Shown: positions 40,444 to 48,844, numbered from the stretch's first letter. The stretch: 64,000 nt of DNA from Nocardia sp. NBC_01503 (GCF_036327755.1 NZ_CP109596.1:3224001-3288000); one strand, 5' to 3'. Notes: generated by a model from the sequence alone, not told the origin. Made by a program: numbers and translations.

Positions 40444-41952
40444 ATGAATACGCGAACGGCCCTGCGCCCCTACGACGTGGTGTTGGTCGGTGGCGGGATC
40501 ATGAGCGCGACGCTCGGTATCCTGCTCAAACACGTCGAACCGACCTGGTCGATTGCGGTCTACGAGCGGCTCCCCGAGCTCGCGGCCGAGGCCTCGGCTC
40601 CCTGGCACAATGCCGGAACCGGGCACGCCGGGCTCTGTGAACTCAACTATACGAGCGAAAGATCCGACGGCAGTGTCGATATCGCCAAGGCGGTCGCCGT
40701 CAATGAGCATTTCCAGCAGAGCAGGCAATTGTGGGCCTCCCTGGTCGAGGCCGAAATCCTCGGCAAGCCGGACACTTTCATCAATCCGGTCCCGCATATG
40801 ACGCTGGTGCACGGCACCGACGATGTCGATTATCTGCGCCGCAGACATGAGACCCTCTCCGCACACCCGCTTTTCAGCGCCATGCGGTTCAGTACCGAAT
40901 CCAAGACCATCGAGGGCTGGGCGCCGCTGCTCACCGAGCGCCGCGGCCTGTACGAACCGTTCGCCGCCACCCGCGATACCACCGGCAGCGATGTCGATTT
41001 CGGTTCGCTCACCCGGCAGATGTTCGCGCATCTGGCGGCCTCGGGGGTGGAGATCCACCGCCGCTCCGAGGTGCGCGGAATGCGCAAGAACAATGACGGC
41101 TCTTGGCAATTGCGAATTCACCACTTCACCGACAACGACCGCATCACCCGCTGGGTGGACTCCCGATTCGTCTTCGCGGGCGCCGGTGGCTGGGCCTTGA
41201 AGCTGCTGCAGGGTGCGGGCGTGCCGCAGGTGCAGGGATACGGACTGCTCCCCGTGAGCGGTCGCTTCCTGCGCTGTGACAATCCGGCGGTGGTGGAGCG
41301 GCACGATGCGAAGGTGTACGGCAAGGCCAAGGTCGGCGCACCGCCGATGTCCATGCCGCACTTGGATACTCGCGTGATCGACGGGAAACGGGCGCTGCTC
41401 TTCGGCCCGTATCCGGGTGCGAATCCGAAATTCCTCAAACACGGTTCGGTGCTGGACGCACCCGCCTCGCTACGCTCGCACAATGTGGGCCCGGTGGCCT
41501 CGATGATCAAGGAGAATCCGGGCCTGATCTGGCTGCTGCTGTCCCAGTTGACCGCGACCCGGGGCCGGAAGATGGCCGCGCTGCGCGAATTCGCGCCCGC
41601 CGCCGTCAACGGTGACTGGTCCCTGATCAAGGCCGGTCAGCGCGCGCAGATCGTGAAGCGGGATGCCGATGGCCGGGGCGCACTGCAATTCGGTACCGAG
41701 GTGGTGTCCTCCTCGGATGGAACCATCGCCGCGGTGCTGGGCGCGTCGCCGGGCGCCTCCACCGCGCCCGCCATCCTGCTGGATGTGCTGGAGCGCTGCT
41801 TCCCGCGCTACCGCGGCCTATGGGCCGAGCGGCTGCGCGAGTTGATTCCCACGCTCGGTTTGAGTCTGGCCACCGATATGCGCCTGGCTCGGCAGACCAT
41901 GTCGCGCACCGCGGAGATTCTCGGCCTGGTGGCCCCGGACAATCTGTCCTGA
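40444..41952 (+). CDS. mqo: Malate:quinone oxidoreductase
   Basis: A 502-residue peripheral FAD enzyme that oxidises malate to oxaloacetate and reduces menaquinone. The FAD motif VVLVGGGIMSATLG (~10-23), the APWHNAGTGHAGLCELNYT motif typical of Mqo and YGLLPVSGRFLRCDNP are present. I chose the ATG at 40444 because GGAG is 8 bases upstream; an ATG at 40438 has too short a spacing. It links the citric acid cycle to the respiratory chain. The length fits the mycobacterial enzyme (~493). Confidence 0.95.
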   Translation: MNTRTALRPYDVVLVGGGIMSATLGILLKHVEPTWSIAVYERLPELAAEASAPWHNAGTGHAGLCELNYTSERSDGSVDIAKAVAVNEHFQQSRQLWASLVEAEILGKPDTFINPVPHMTLVHGTDDVDYLRRRHETLSAHPLFSAMRFSTESKTIEGWAPLLTERRGLYEPFAATRDTTGSDVDFGSLTRQMFAHLAASGVEIHRRSEVRGMRKNNDGSWQLRIHHFTDNDRITRWVDSRFVFAGAGGWALKLLQGAGVPQVQGYGLLPVSGRFLRCDNPAVVERHDAKVYGKAKVGAPPMSMPHLDTRVIDGKRALLFGPYPGANPKFLKHGSVLDAPASLRSHNVGPVASMIKENPGLIWLLLSQLTATRGRKMAALREFAPAAVNGDWSLIKAGQRAQIVKRDADGRGALQFGTEVVSSSDGTIAAVLGASPGASTAPAILLDVLERCFPRYRGLWAERLRELIPTLGLSLATDMRLARQTMSRTAEILGLVAPDNLS

Positions 41953-42030
41953 CAGGAAGCGGACATGGACAATTCGCTATCGCACCCGGTATGAAATTGG
42001 AACAGGTTTCACTTTTTCTCAGGAGATGCG

Positions 42031-42501
42031 ATGGACAACGCCACCATGGGCGATCTGGTGATGGCGGGCTTCAAGAAACTGGGCTTCATCCAATTCACCG
42101 GTATCGAGGCGGTCGACTTCGCCAGCGGCCGCAATGTGGTGAGCATGGCTCCGCGCCCGGAACACCTGAACCACAATGGCGATATGCACGCCGCGCTGCT
42201 GTTCGGCCTGGCCGAGACCGCCGCCATGGGCGCGTCCATCTCCGGCATCGTGGATCTGATGGGCGAGACCTTCATCGTCGCGCGGGACGGCAAGATCACC
42301 TATCTGGCGCGGGCCAAGGGTGAACTCGGCCCGTTCACCGCGACCTCCGAGCTGTCGGAGGAGCTCATCGCCAAGACCCGCTCGGATATCAAGGCGCAGA
42401 CCGAAATCGAGCTCGAGGTGCCGGTGATCATCGCCGACAGCACCGGAAAGGCCGTGGCCTCAGCGGCTTTCACCGCCGTCATCCGGCCCCGGCGTAAGTA
42501 G
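42031..42501 (+). CDS. Hot-dog fold protein of the PaaI/DUF4442 thioesterase type
   Basis: A 156-residue single hot-dog domain. LNHNGDMHAALLFGLAETAAM (~46-66) corresponds to the N/H-G...E active-site helix of PaaI-like acyl-CoA thioesterases. The C-terminal beta strands include VASAAFTAVIRPR. The substrate cannot be told. AGGAG lies 7 bases before the ATG at 42031. It follows mqo by 78 bases and is followed by a dispersed hairpin repeat. Confidence 0.75.
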   Translation: MDNATMGDLVMAGFKKLGFIQFTGIEAVDFASGRNVVSMAPRPEHLNHNGDMHAALLFGLAETAAMGASISGIVDLMGETFIVARDGKITYLARAKGELGPFTATSELSEELIAKTRSDIKAQTEIELEVPVIIADSTGKAVASAAFTAVIRPRRK

Positions 42502-42510
42502 TGGACTCCC

Positions 42511-42594
42511 CGTCATCCCGGCGCGCTTTTGTCCGGGATCCACGGTAACCAATTGAGTACCTGTGGATCCCGGCGAAAGCATGCCGGGATGACG
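42511..42594. repeat. Dispersed palindromic repeat, copy 2
   Basis: Outer arms CGTCATCCCGGCGCGC and GCATGCCGGGATGACG and inner arms GTCCGGGATCCACGG and CCTGTGGATCCCGGC form a ~35-bp hairpin with a ~14-base loop. Clearly the same family as 5317-5406. It lies between the convergent hot-dog and aldo-keto reductase genes and may serve as a bidirectional terminator. Confidence 0.82.
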
Positions 42595-42622
42595 AGATGG
42601 ACTGTGCTGTCTCGGGGTCGGT

Positions 42623-43630
42623 TCAGCGCTCGCTGTCGAGCATGGCCATCTGTGCCTCGGCATAGCGGCCACCGGCGACCTGATCTGCGGGCACGGCCGC
42701 CTCGATAGCGGCCAATTCGGCCTCGGAGAGCTGGATATCCACGGCCGCAAGGGCTTCGGACCAACGGTCGGGGCGACGCGCGCCGATGATCGGCACGATG
42801 TCCGCGCCGCGGGACAGCGCCCAGGCGATGGCCAGCTGCGCCACGCTCACCTGATGTTCGGCCGCGATGGCCGCGAGCGCGTCCACCAGGCGCAGGTTGG
42901 CGGTGAGGTTCTCGCCTTGGAAGCGCGGGCTGTGCGCTCGGAAGTCGGTGGGCGCGAATTGCGCTCCGCCGCGCAGTGAATCGCTGAGCAGTCCGCGTGA
43001 GAGCACCCCGTACGCGGTGATGCCGATACCGAGTTCCCTCGCGACAGGCAGGATTTCGGCCTCGATGCCGCGCGAGATGAGCGAGTACTCGATCTGCAGA
43101 TCGACCACCGGGTGTACGGCGGCGGCGCGGCGCAGGGTCTCCGCTCCGACCTCGGAGAGTCCGATATGGCGTACGTATCCGGCCTGGACCAACTCAGCCA
43201 GTCCGCCCATGGTCTCCTCGATGGGGATACTCGGGTCCAGCCGCGCGGGCCGGTAGATGTCGATGTAATCGGTGCCCAGCCGTTGCAGGGAGTAGGCCAG
43301 GAAATTGCGAGTGGCCGCCGGGCGGGTGTCGACACCGACGAAGCCGCCGTCGGGTCCGCGCATGGCCCCGTACTTCACGCTGAGCAGCACATCCTCGCGC
43401 TTGCGCTCGGTGAGCGCCTGCCGGATGAGCAGTTCGTTATGGCCCATACCGTAGAAGTCGCCGGTGTCGATGAGGTTCGCGCCGGAGTCGATGGCGGCGT
43501 GCACGGTCGCGATGGAGGTCTGCTCATCGGTGGACCCGTACATGCCGGACATCCCCATGGCCCCGAGGCCGATACGGGAGACGGCGGGCCCGGTCTTGCC
43601 GAGCTGGACGGTGTGCAGGTTGTCGGTCAT
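42623..43630 (-). CDS. Aldo/keto reductase
   Basis: A 335-residue NADPH-dependent oxidoreductase with the AKR barrel. D55 and Y60 (in DTGDFYGMGHNE) and K86 (in SVKYGAM) are catalytic residues of the family. The position usually held by His is in the YRPARLDPSIPIEET segment, as in many bacterial AKR12/13-like enzymes. The NADPH-binding end PIIGARRPDRWSEAL is present. A perfect 25-base palindrome lies 48 bases upstream, and a divergent XRE/MmyB-type regulator ~400 bases away probably controls it. The substrate is unknown. Confidence 0.9.
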   Translation of the reverse strand: MTDNLHTVQLGKTGPAVSRIGLGAMGMSGMYGSTDEQTSIATVHAAIDSGANLIDTGDFYGMGHNELLIRQALTERKREDVLLSVKYGAMRGPDGGFVGVDTRPAATRNFLAYSLQRLGTDYIDIYRPARLDPSIPIEETMGGLAELVQAGYVRHIGLSEVGAETLRRAAAVHPVVDLQIEYSLISRGIEAEILPVARELGIGITAYGVLSRGLLSDSLRGGAQFAPTDFRAHSPRFQGENLTANLRLVDALAAIAAEHQVSVAQLAIAWALSRGADIVPIIGARRPDRWSEALAAVDIQLSEAELAAIEAAVPADQVAGGRYAEAQMAMLDSER

Positions 43631-43677
43631 GGGATAAACGATGCGCCGCCGATCGGAGGTCCGGGAGGGGACCGTTC

Positions 43678-43702
43678 ATCCAGGGATCGCCGATCCCTGG
43701 AT
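43678..43702. promoter_or_regulatory. Perfect palindrome upstream of the aldo/keto reductase
   Basis: ATCCAGGGATC (43678-43688), GCC, GATCCCTGGAT (43692-43702): 11-bp perfect arms. It is the likely operator for the divergent XRE/MmyB-type regulator. Confidence 0.7.
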
Positions 43703-43753
43703 GCGGGAAGTACGTTGGGTGAGCCGCGGCCGCACCGCTTACCGCCGAAAGCG

Positions 43754-43961
43754 CGATCGTTGAGGGTCCGTCGGCCGGTGGCGCCGCCGGTCGATCGGGC
43801 GGGTGACCGCCTCGGTTCGATGTGGAGGCCGGCGATCGCACTGCGGGTGATGTCTCGGTTCGGGCCGCGGGCCGGCGATCGTGCCGCGGGTGATTGTTCG
43901 GTTCGCGCGGCTGGGCGATCGTGCCGGAAGGCCCGGTGGTTCGTGCGGAGCTGCGCGATCG
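43754..43961. repeat. Degenerate ~40-bp tandem array with phased CGATCG
   Basis: CGATCG occurs at 43754, 43792, 43833, 43876, 43916 and 43956, spaced 38, 41, 43, 40 and 40 bases. Around the middle copies longer similarity is visible: GCGGGTGAT and TCGGTTCG recur with a ~43-base period. The 397 bases between the reductase and the regulator (43631-44027) contain this array, the palindrome and no plausible gene. Confidence 0.6.
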
Positions 43962-44027
43962 GCCCGGTCGCGAGACGGGGACCGGTAGTACCTGGCTAGC
44001 CCGGCCCGGAAGCGGGAAGCTGGTCAG

Positions 44028-44864
44028 GTGAACCGCGACGAACTCGCCGACTTCCTGCGCCGGCATCGAGAGGCCCTGCAACCGGCCGCCGTCGGCCTGC
44101 CCGAGGGCCCGCGCCGCCGCACCCCGGGCCTGCGCCGCGATGAGGTATCCATGCTCGCGGGCATGTCCACCGACTACTACACCCGCCTGGAGCAGGCCCG
44201 CGGCCCGCGCCCGTCCACCCAGGTGCTGGCCTCGCTCGCGCGGGCGCTGCGATTCACCGACAACGAGCGCGATCACCTCTACCACCTGGCCGGGCAGCAG
44301 CCGCCCGCGCGCGGCGGTGACACCCATGTCAGCCCGGCCATCCTGCATGTGCTCACCAAACTGGACGACACCCCGGCGTGTGTCATCTCGGATCTGGGTG
44401 AGGTGCTGGTGCAGAACCGTATGCACGCCTTGGTCTCCGGCGATTTCTCCCAGCGCACCGGCCTGGACCGCTGTGTGCCGTGGCTCTGGTTCACCCAGCC
44501 GGCCGACCGCGAGCGTTTCCCCGCCGAGGACCGGCCCGGCATGTCCCGGCATCATGTGGCCGGGCTGCGCGCCACCGCCGCGGCCCGCTCCGGCGATGCC
44601 GATGTCACCGAGTTGGTGGCCCGATTGCGTGCTGTCAGTGCGGAATTCGAGGAGCTCTGGGGCGAGCACGAGGTGCGCCACGACGACGGGCACGGTAAAC
44701 GCATGTTCCATCCCGAGGTGGGTCTGCTGGACCTGCTCTGCGAACCGCTGCTCACCCCCAGCGCCACCCGGCGAGTCCTGGTCTACTACCCGCGATCGGG
44801 CACCGACACCCAGGACAAGCTGGACCTGCTCCGAGTGATCGGCACCCAAACCCTCACTCCCTGA
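44028..44864 (+). CDS. XRE-family regulator with MmyB-like ligand domain
   Basis: A 278-residue protein. The N-terminal helix-turn-helix includes RRTPGLRRDEVSMLAGMSTDYYTRLEQARG (~30-59) and the C-terminal ~170 residues are the MmyB-like, PAS-like ligand domain (LGEVLVQNRMHALVSGD, VPWLWFTQPADR). In actinobacteria such regulators typically lie divergent to an oxidoreductase, which they repress. That fits the aldo/keto reductase here. The start is a GTG at 44028. A strong bidirectional terminator follows. Confidence 0.87.
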   Translation: MNRDELADFLRRHREALQPAAVGLPEGPRRRTPGLRRDEVSMLAGMSTDYYTRLEQARGPRPSTQVLASLARALRFTDNERDHLYHLAGQQPPARGGDTHVSPAILHVLTKLDDTPACVISDLGEVLVQNRMHALVSGDFSQRTGLDRCVPWLWFTQPADRERFPAEDRPGMSRHHVAGLRATAAARSGDADVTELVARLRAVSAEFEELWGEHEVRHDDGHGKRMFHPEVGLLDLLCEPLLTPSATRRVLVYYPRSGTDTQDKLDLLRVIGTQTLTP

Positions 44865-44884
44865 GGATATTCGATGACGAATCT

Positions 44885-44908
44885 GCCCCGGACCCAGTGG
44901 TCCGGGGC
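44885..44908. terminator. Bidirectional terminator between regulator and pirin gene
   Basis: GCCCCGGACC (44885-44894) pairs with GGTCCGGGGC (44899-44908), loop CAGT. It lies between convergent genes. Confidence 0.8.
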
Positions 44909-44930
44909 CGGATTGTGCTGTGCCGCAAGC

Positions 44931-45917
44931 CTAATCGTGCGGTACTCCGCAGCGGCGCTTGCGTGGTTTCAGGTGTAGCGGTGGCAGCGGCGGGGCGGGG
45001 ATGCGCTGATCGGGGGTGTGGCCCGCGATATCCGGGAAGCGAGTGAGATCGTGTGCCTCCCAATCATTTCGGGCTGCCTCGATCTCCTCGTGGCTGCGCG
45101 CCACGAAGTTCCACCACATGACCAGGTCCTCGTCGAACGGCTCACCGCCGACCAGGAGCGCGTGCGCGCCCGCGGTGCTGGTGAGTGCGAGTTCGGCGCG
45201 GTCACTGCCCAGGTAGAGCAGGCTGCCGGGGGCGGCGGTATTGCCGTCGGCGGTGAGTTCACCCTCGATGACCAGGATGGCGTGCTCGAAGTCAGGATTC
45301 AGCGGCAGGACGGTCTCGGTTCCGGCGTCCGCCCGCAGATCCGCGCCGACGATCGGCGTGTACGCGGTGGCCGGTGAGGTCTGCCCGTCCAGCGAACCGA
45401 TCAGCACGGTGCCGCGCAGACCGTCGCGTTCGAACTCCGGCAGCTCCCGATGCTGTTCGAAATGCGGTGCGATGGCGGCGGTTGCACCGGGCAGCGCGAT
45501 CCACAGCTGGAGTCCGGCCCCCGATTCGTGATCCGGCACCCGGTACTCCGAATGCGCGATACCGCGCCCGGCGGTCATGATGTTCAGCTGTCCCGGCCAG
45601 ATTTCCACATCCGAGCCGACACTGTCGCGATGCCGGATGCGCCCGTTCAAAGGCCAAGTGACGGTTTGCAATCCGATATGGGGATGCGGATCGATATCGC
45701 CGCCGTGCGGGCGCGCGGTCGAGCCGGAGCCGAAATTGTCCAGGAAGCACCAGGCGCCGACGGTGGGCAGATCGCGCTGCGGCAGCGTCCGGAAGACGGT
45801 CACCCCGCGCACCCCGCCCAGCGGTACCTCGCGGGCCGGAAAGGACTCCGCGCGCGGTCCGGGCCGGCCGGACGATTCACACAGCGTCTCTTGGGGATTC
45901 GCCTCCAGATCGCTCAT
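44931..45917 (-). CDS. Pirin family protein
   Basis: A 328-residue bicupin. The metal-binding region DIDPHPHIGLQTVT and the motif GRGIAHSEY in the N-terminal cupin match pirins. The C-terminal cupin contains LVVGGEPFDEDLVMWWNFV. Pirins bind iron and some are quercetin dioxygenases, but the bacterial role is usually unknown. Its start overlaps the stop of the acetyltransferase-like gene (ATGA), making it the last gene of a three-gene leftward operon. Confidence 0.9.
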   Translation of the reverse strand: MSDLEANPQETLCESSGRPGPRAESFPAREVPLGGVRGVTVFRTLPQRDLPTVGAWCFLDNFGSGSTARPHGGDIDPHPHIGLQTVTWPLNGRIRHRDSVGSDVEIWPGQLNIMTAGRGIAHSEYRVPDHESGAGLQLWIALPGATAAIAPHFEQHRELPEFERDGLRGTVLIGSLDGQTSPATAYTPIVGADLRADAGTETVLPLNPDFEHAILVIEGELTADGNTAAPGSLLYLGSDRAELALTSTAGAHALLVGGEPFDEDLVMWWNFVARSHEEIEAARNDWEAHDLTRFPDIAGHTPDQRIPAPPLPPLHLKPRKRRCGVPHD

Positions 45918-46225
45918 CGTTTGATGCCCTTTCCGACGACGTGCTCGTCATAGTCGGGATGCTTGTCCAGCCAGGCCTTGATGAACGGGCAGCGCGCCAC
46001 GATGATCCGTCCGCGCGCGATCACATCCTCGACGGCCTGGCGGGCGAGCGTGCTGCCCAGCCCCTTACCGCCGAAGGCCTTGTCCACCTCGGTGTGGATG
46101 AAGGTGGTGTCGTCATCGCGCTCGCGGTACTCGGTGAACCCGGCGAGCGAGTTGCCGTACCAGACTTCATAGCGGTGCTGCGCGTCATTGCGGACGACGG
46201 TCGCCACCACGGTTTGTTCGCTCAT
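45914..46225 (-). CDS. GNAT-like N-acetyltransferase (YjdJ/GCN5-related small type)
   Basis: A 103-residue single-domain protein of the short GNAT-like group. GGKGLGSTLARQAVEDVIARG is the acetyl-CoA-binding loop and helix, and CPFIKAWLDKHPDY is the conserved end of this subfamily. It lacks the N-terminal strands of full GNATs. The substrate is unknown. It lies 3 bases after the CMD-domain gene and overlaps the pirin start. Confidence 0.85.
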   Translation of the reverse strand: MSEQTVVATVVRNDAQHRYEVWYGNSLAGFTEYRERDDDTTFIHTEVDKAFGGKGLGSTLARQAVEDVIARGRIIVARCPFIKAWLDKHPDYDEHVVGKGIKR

Positions 46226-46228
46226 TGT

Positions 46229-46711
46229 TCAGTTCCCCTTCCGCACCCGCACCGGATGTCCGCTCATGATCGAGACGCGATTGAATGCGCCGATGGTGGT
46301 CGCGGCCCAGATGAGAACGGACATCTGGTCATCCGACAAGTGTTGCCGCGCAGCAGCATACTCACGCTCTACACGGTGTTCGTCCGGTAGCGCGGTGACG
46401 GTTTCGGCGATGCGGAGCGCGGCCCGCTCCTGCTCGGAGTACAGGTGTGGACTGCGCTGCCAGGCGTCCAGCACGGCCAGTTGCTGTGCGCTCACCCCGG
46501 CCTCTCCGGCTGCCCGGACGTGGATGTCCAGGCAGTAGGCGCAGCCATTGAGCTGGGAGACCCGCACATTCACCAACTCCATCACCGCCCGCCCCAGATC
46601 GACTGCGGCCGCGGCGGTTCGGACCGCGGCGGCCACACTGTTGAGCGCGTGAAAGACCTCTGGTGTCTGCTTGTCTATCCAGACACGGTCATGGGATACG
46701 AGCGACTGCAT
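46229..46711 (-). CDS. Carboxymuconolactone decarboxylase (AhpD-like) family protein
   Basis: A 160-residue protein with a CMD domain. The redox motif CAYCLDIH (~57-64) with Cys, Cys and His is that of AhpD-like peroxidases. I use the ATG at 46711. There is no ribosome binding site, but TACTAT ends 9 bases upstream on this strand, so the mRNA may be leaderless. It starts the operon with the GNAT-like and pirin genes. A role in peroxide or electrophile defence is inference. Confidence 0.85.
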   Translation of the reverse strand: MQSLVSHDRVWIDKQTPEVFHALNSVAAAVRTAAAAVDLGRAVMELVNVRVSQLNGCAYCLDIHVRAAGEAGVSAQQLAVLDAWQRSPHLYSEQERAALRIAETVTALPDEHRVEREYAAARQHLSDDQMSVLIWAATTIGAFNRVSIMSGHPVRVRKGN

Positions 46712-46861
46712 AGTGGAGGCATAGTAAGCCGCGAAGTTGAAACCTGCCCTCCGGTTCACCGCGGGCGGCGTGTTTTCTGAATCGAACCGTGTTCGGAATA
46801 TCGGGTGCGCTGCCGGGGTTGGCAACCGAGCAGTATGTCGATCACGAACCTCGGAGCGGCC

Positions 46862-47482
46862 ATGAGCTCAACAGCGAGCGCCGGTGCGCGTATCCGCACC
46901 CGCGTGCGGATACCGCTGACCTTCGCCGACGGTTACGCCACCACCGCCGCGGCCGTCACCTTCGACGGCCTGACCGACGGGCGCGAACACGTCGCACTGG
47001 TGCTCGGCGAGCCCGGCGGCACCCCACTGGTGCGACTGCATTCGGAGTGTTTGACCGGTGATGTGTTCGGCTCGGCCCGCTGTGACTGCGGGCCGCAATT
47101 GCGCGAGGCCGTCCAGTTGATCAGCGAGGCCGGCGGCGTCCTGCTCTACCTGCGCCAGGAGGGCCGCGATATCGGCCTCTACAACAAACTCGACGCCTAC
47201 GCGCTACAGGACGGCGGCCTGGACACCTATCAGGCCAATGCCGCGCTCGGACTGCCCGAGGACGCCCGCGATTACACCGCCGCCGCGCAGATGCTCACCG
47301 CGCTCGGCGTCGCCGAGTTGGATCTGCTCACCAACAACCCCGAAAAGGCGCGCCAGTTGACCGAACTCGGCGTTCGGGTGCACAGCACCGTGCCGACCGG
47401 CGTGCACGCCACCCCCGATAATCTGCGCTACCTGCGCGCCAAGGTCGAGCACACCGGTCACACCATCAGCCTCGCGGGCTGA
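46862..47482 (+). CDS. ribA: GTP cyclohydrolase II (stand-alone RibA)
   Basis: A 206-residue enzyme that opens GTP in the first step of riboflavin synthesis. The zinc ligands C63, C74 and C76 (CLTGDVFGSARCDCG), the QEGRDIGL motif and the DLLTNNPEKARQL segment are all present. It is not fused to RibB, unlike the usual actinobacterial RibBA, and stands alone, so it may be a second copy or serve a special flavin or deazapurine pathway. The ATG at 46862 has GGAG 6 bases upstream. Confidence 0.92.
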   Translation: MSSTASAGARIRTRVRIPLTFADGYATTAAAVTFDGLTDGREHVALVLGEPGGTPLVRLHSECLTGDVFGSARCDCGPQLREAVQLISEAGGVLLYLRQEGRDIGLYNKLDAYALQDGGLDTYQANAALGLPEDARDYTAAAQMLTALGVAELDLLTNNPEKARQLTELGVRVHSTVPTGVHATPDNLRYLRAKVEHTGHTISLAG

Positions 47483-47530
47483 GCGGACTGCGCGGGCGAT
47501 CCGGCAGGGCGTGCGAAAGCGATTGCGGCG

Positions 47531-47980
47531 CTACGGTTTCACCACCGTGCGCCAGTCCGTGGCGTTCGGATTGCCTTCGTAGTGCGCGATCTTGCAGTCC
47601 AGGACGGCGATGGTCTGCTCGAGTTCCTTGATCTGCGCGAGCGCCTCCTCGCGGGTGCGATGGAACATCTCCAGGCGTTCGGGGTAGGTGTGGTCCCCGG
47701 CGCGCACGAGTTCGGCGTAGCGCACCATATCGGCCACGGACATGCCGGTGCGGCGCAGTTTTCCGATCAGGCTCAGCCAGTCCAGGTCGCGATCGCAGAA
47801 TCGCCGCTGCCCGGCATGATCGCGGCCGACGGAGTTGAGCAGGCCGATGCGTTCGTACCAGCGCAGCGTGTCCCGGGTGAGCCCGCTGCGCTCGGAAACC
47901 TCACCGATCGAATACCGCGGCTGGTCGTAATCGGCGCCCTGTCGCCCGGGCTGCTGTACGGGTGCCACTGCTGTGCCCAT
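47531..47980 (-). CDS. MerR-family regulator
   Basis: A 149-residue MerR protein with the winged helix (YSIGEVSERSGLTRDTLRWYERIGLLN, ~23-49), the RRFCDRDLDWLSLIGKLR region and a long dimerisation helix ending in DCKIAHYEG. It resembles AdhR/NmlR-type regulators of aldehyde or electrophile stress, but the expected extra Cys set is limited to two Cys. A 14-base palindrome lies ~45 bases upstream and is probably its operator. The stop faces ribA. Confidence 0.87.
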   Translation of the reverse strand: MGTAVAPVQQPGRQGADYDQPRYSIGEVSERSGLTRDTLRWYERIGLLNSVGRDHAGQRRFCDRDLDWLSLIGKLRRTGMSVADMVRYAELVRAGDHTYPERLEMFHRTREEALAQIKELEQTIAVLDCKIAHYEGNPNATDWRTVVKP

Positions 47981-48021
47981 CGGCTCGCCTTTCTGTGCGG
48001 AGATACCGCCGACGCTAGCTA

Positions 48022-48039
48022 CCTGGAGTGCACTCCAAG
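48022..48039 (-). promoter_or_regulatory. MerR-type operator
   Basis: CCTGGAGTGCACTCCAAG contains the perfect 14-base palindrome TGGAGTGCACTCCA (48024-48037). On the minus strand it begins with TTGGAG, a -35-like element, as usual for MerR operators that lie in the promoter spacer. It is upstream of the merR gene. Confidence 0.7.
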
Positions 48040-48132
48040 CAAGCCCATTCTGCCGAAAATCGCTCCGACGTGCCGGGTGCGAGGTTCGCTCGAGCCGGGA
48101 CTCGGTGGCCGCACGCGCCTACTCTGGGTGGC

Positions 48133-48333
48133 ATGGCAAAAGAGATTGATCGGAATCGGGCGCGGTCGGCGCTGGAGACCGTGAAGGAACAGCCGGTCAT
48201 CGCCGCTATCGCGGCGCTGCCGGTGCTGGTGGTCTTCGGCGTGGTGTGGGCGCTGGCCGGGTTCTTCCCCGCGCTGCTGCTCCTACTCGTGGTCGGCGGC
48301 GTCGTGGTCTGGCGGGGCAAGCTGCTGGGCTGA
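48133..48333 (+). CDS. Small two-helix membrane protein
   Basis: A 66-residue protein. A basic N-terminus (AKEIDRNRARSALETVKEQP) is followed by two membrane helices (~20-40 and 43-58) and ends GKLLG. Unknown function; small proteins of this look are common in Nocardia and Rhodococcus. The ATG at 48133 is preceded by GGGTGG. It converges with a histidine phosphatase gene. Confidence 0.68.
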   Translation: MAKEIDRNRARSALETVKEQPVIAAIAALPVLVVFGVVWALAGFFPALLLLLVVGGVVVWRGKLLG

Positions 48334-48352
48334 GCCCCGAAGGGCCGGGGTC

Positions 48353-48844
48353 CTACCGCGGTACGTGGAAGGTGACGAGTTCACCTGTACCCGGATCGAT
48401 CTCCGCCCACGGTCGATCGAACTCCAGGACGGCCAGCGCCGAGGTGGGGAATTTCGCGCTGAGCTCGTCCGCCGCCGCCGAATCTCGATTGGCGGCCAAT
48501 TCCCATGCGGTCCAAGGCATTCCGGGGGAGTGGCCGATCATCAGCAGGGTCTGCGTCGATTCGCCCGCCAGGCGCGCCAATTCGATGAGCGCGTGCGGTG
48601 ACGCCTCGTACATGGACTTCTCGTACGACACCGGTGCGGTGATACCGGTCGCGGCGAGCGTTTCACGGGTCCGGGTCGCGGTCGAGCAGAGCACCGCGTC
48701 GATGGGCGGCTGGGTATCGCGCAGCCAGTCCCCGGCGAGCCCGGCCTCGCGCAGCCCGCGCGGCGCGAGCGGTCGTTCATGGTCCGCCACGCCGTCCGGG
48801 TAGCCGGATTTGCCGTGGCGCATCAAGATGAGAGTCCGAGCCAT
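48353..48844 (-). CDS. SixA-like histidine phosphatase
   Basis: A 163-residue histidine phosphatase (phosphoglycerate mutase superfamily). The RHGK motif (LILMRHGKSGYP, ~7-18) gives the catalytic His. The second Arg lies in STATRTRETL and the second His in LLMIGHSPGMP. The small size and HxxxP-like end fit SixA-type phosphohistidine phosphatases. The ATG at 48844 matches the family start. The true substrate is unknown. Confidence 0.88.
   Translation of the reverse strand: MARTLILMRHGKSGYPDGVADHERPLAPRGLREAGLAGDWLRDTQPPIDAVLCSTATRTRETLAATGITAPVSYEKSMYEASPHALIELARLAGESTQTLLMIGHSPGMPWTAWELAANRDSAAADELSAKFPTSALAVLEFDRPWAEIDPGTGELVTFHVPR

Noticed and set aside
43754..43961. Possible CRISPR array at the repeats
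   Set aside because: Units are degenerate, there are no constant repeats with unique spacers and no cas genes nearby.
43524..44849. 441-codon minus-strand frame over the XRE regulator and the intergenic array
   Set aside because: It overlaps the aldo/keto reductase start, has no recognisable domain, and the sense regulator is well supported.
46805..46861. Earlier starts for ribA
   Set aside because: They lack a ribosome binding site. GGAG is well spaced only for the ATG at 46862.
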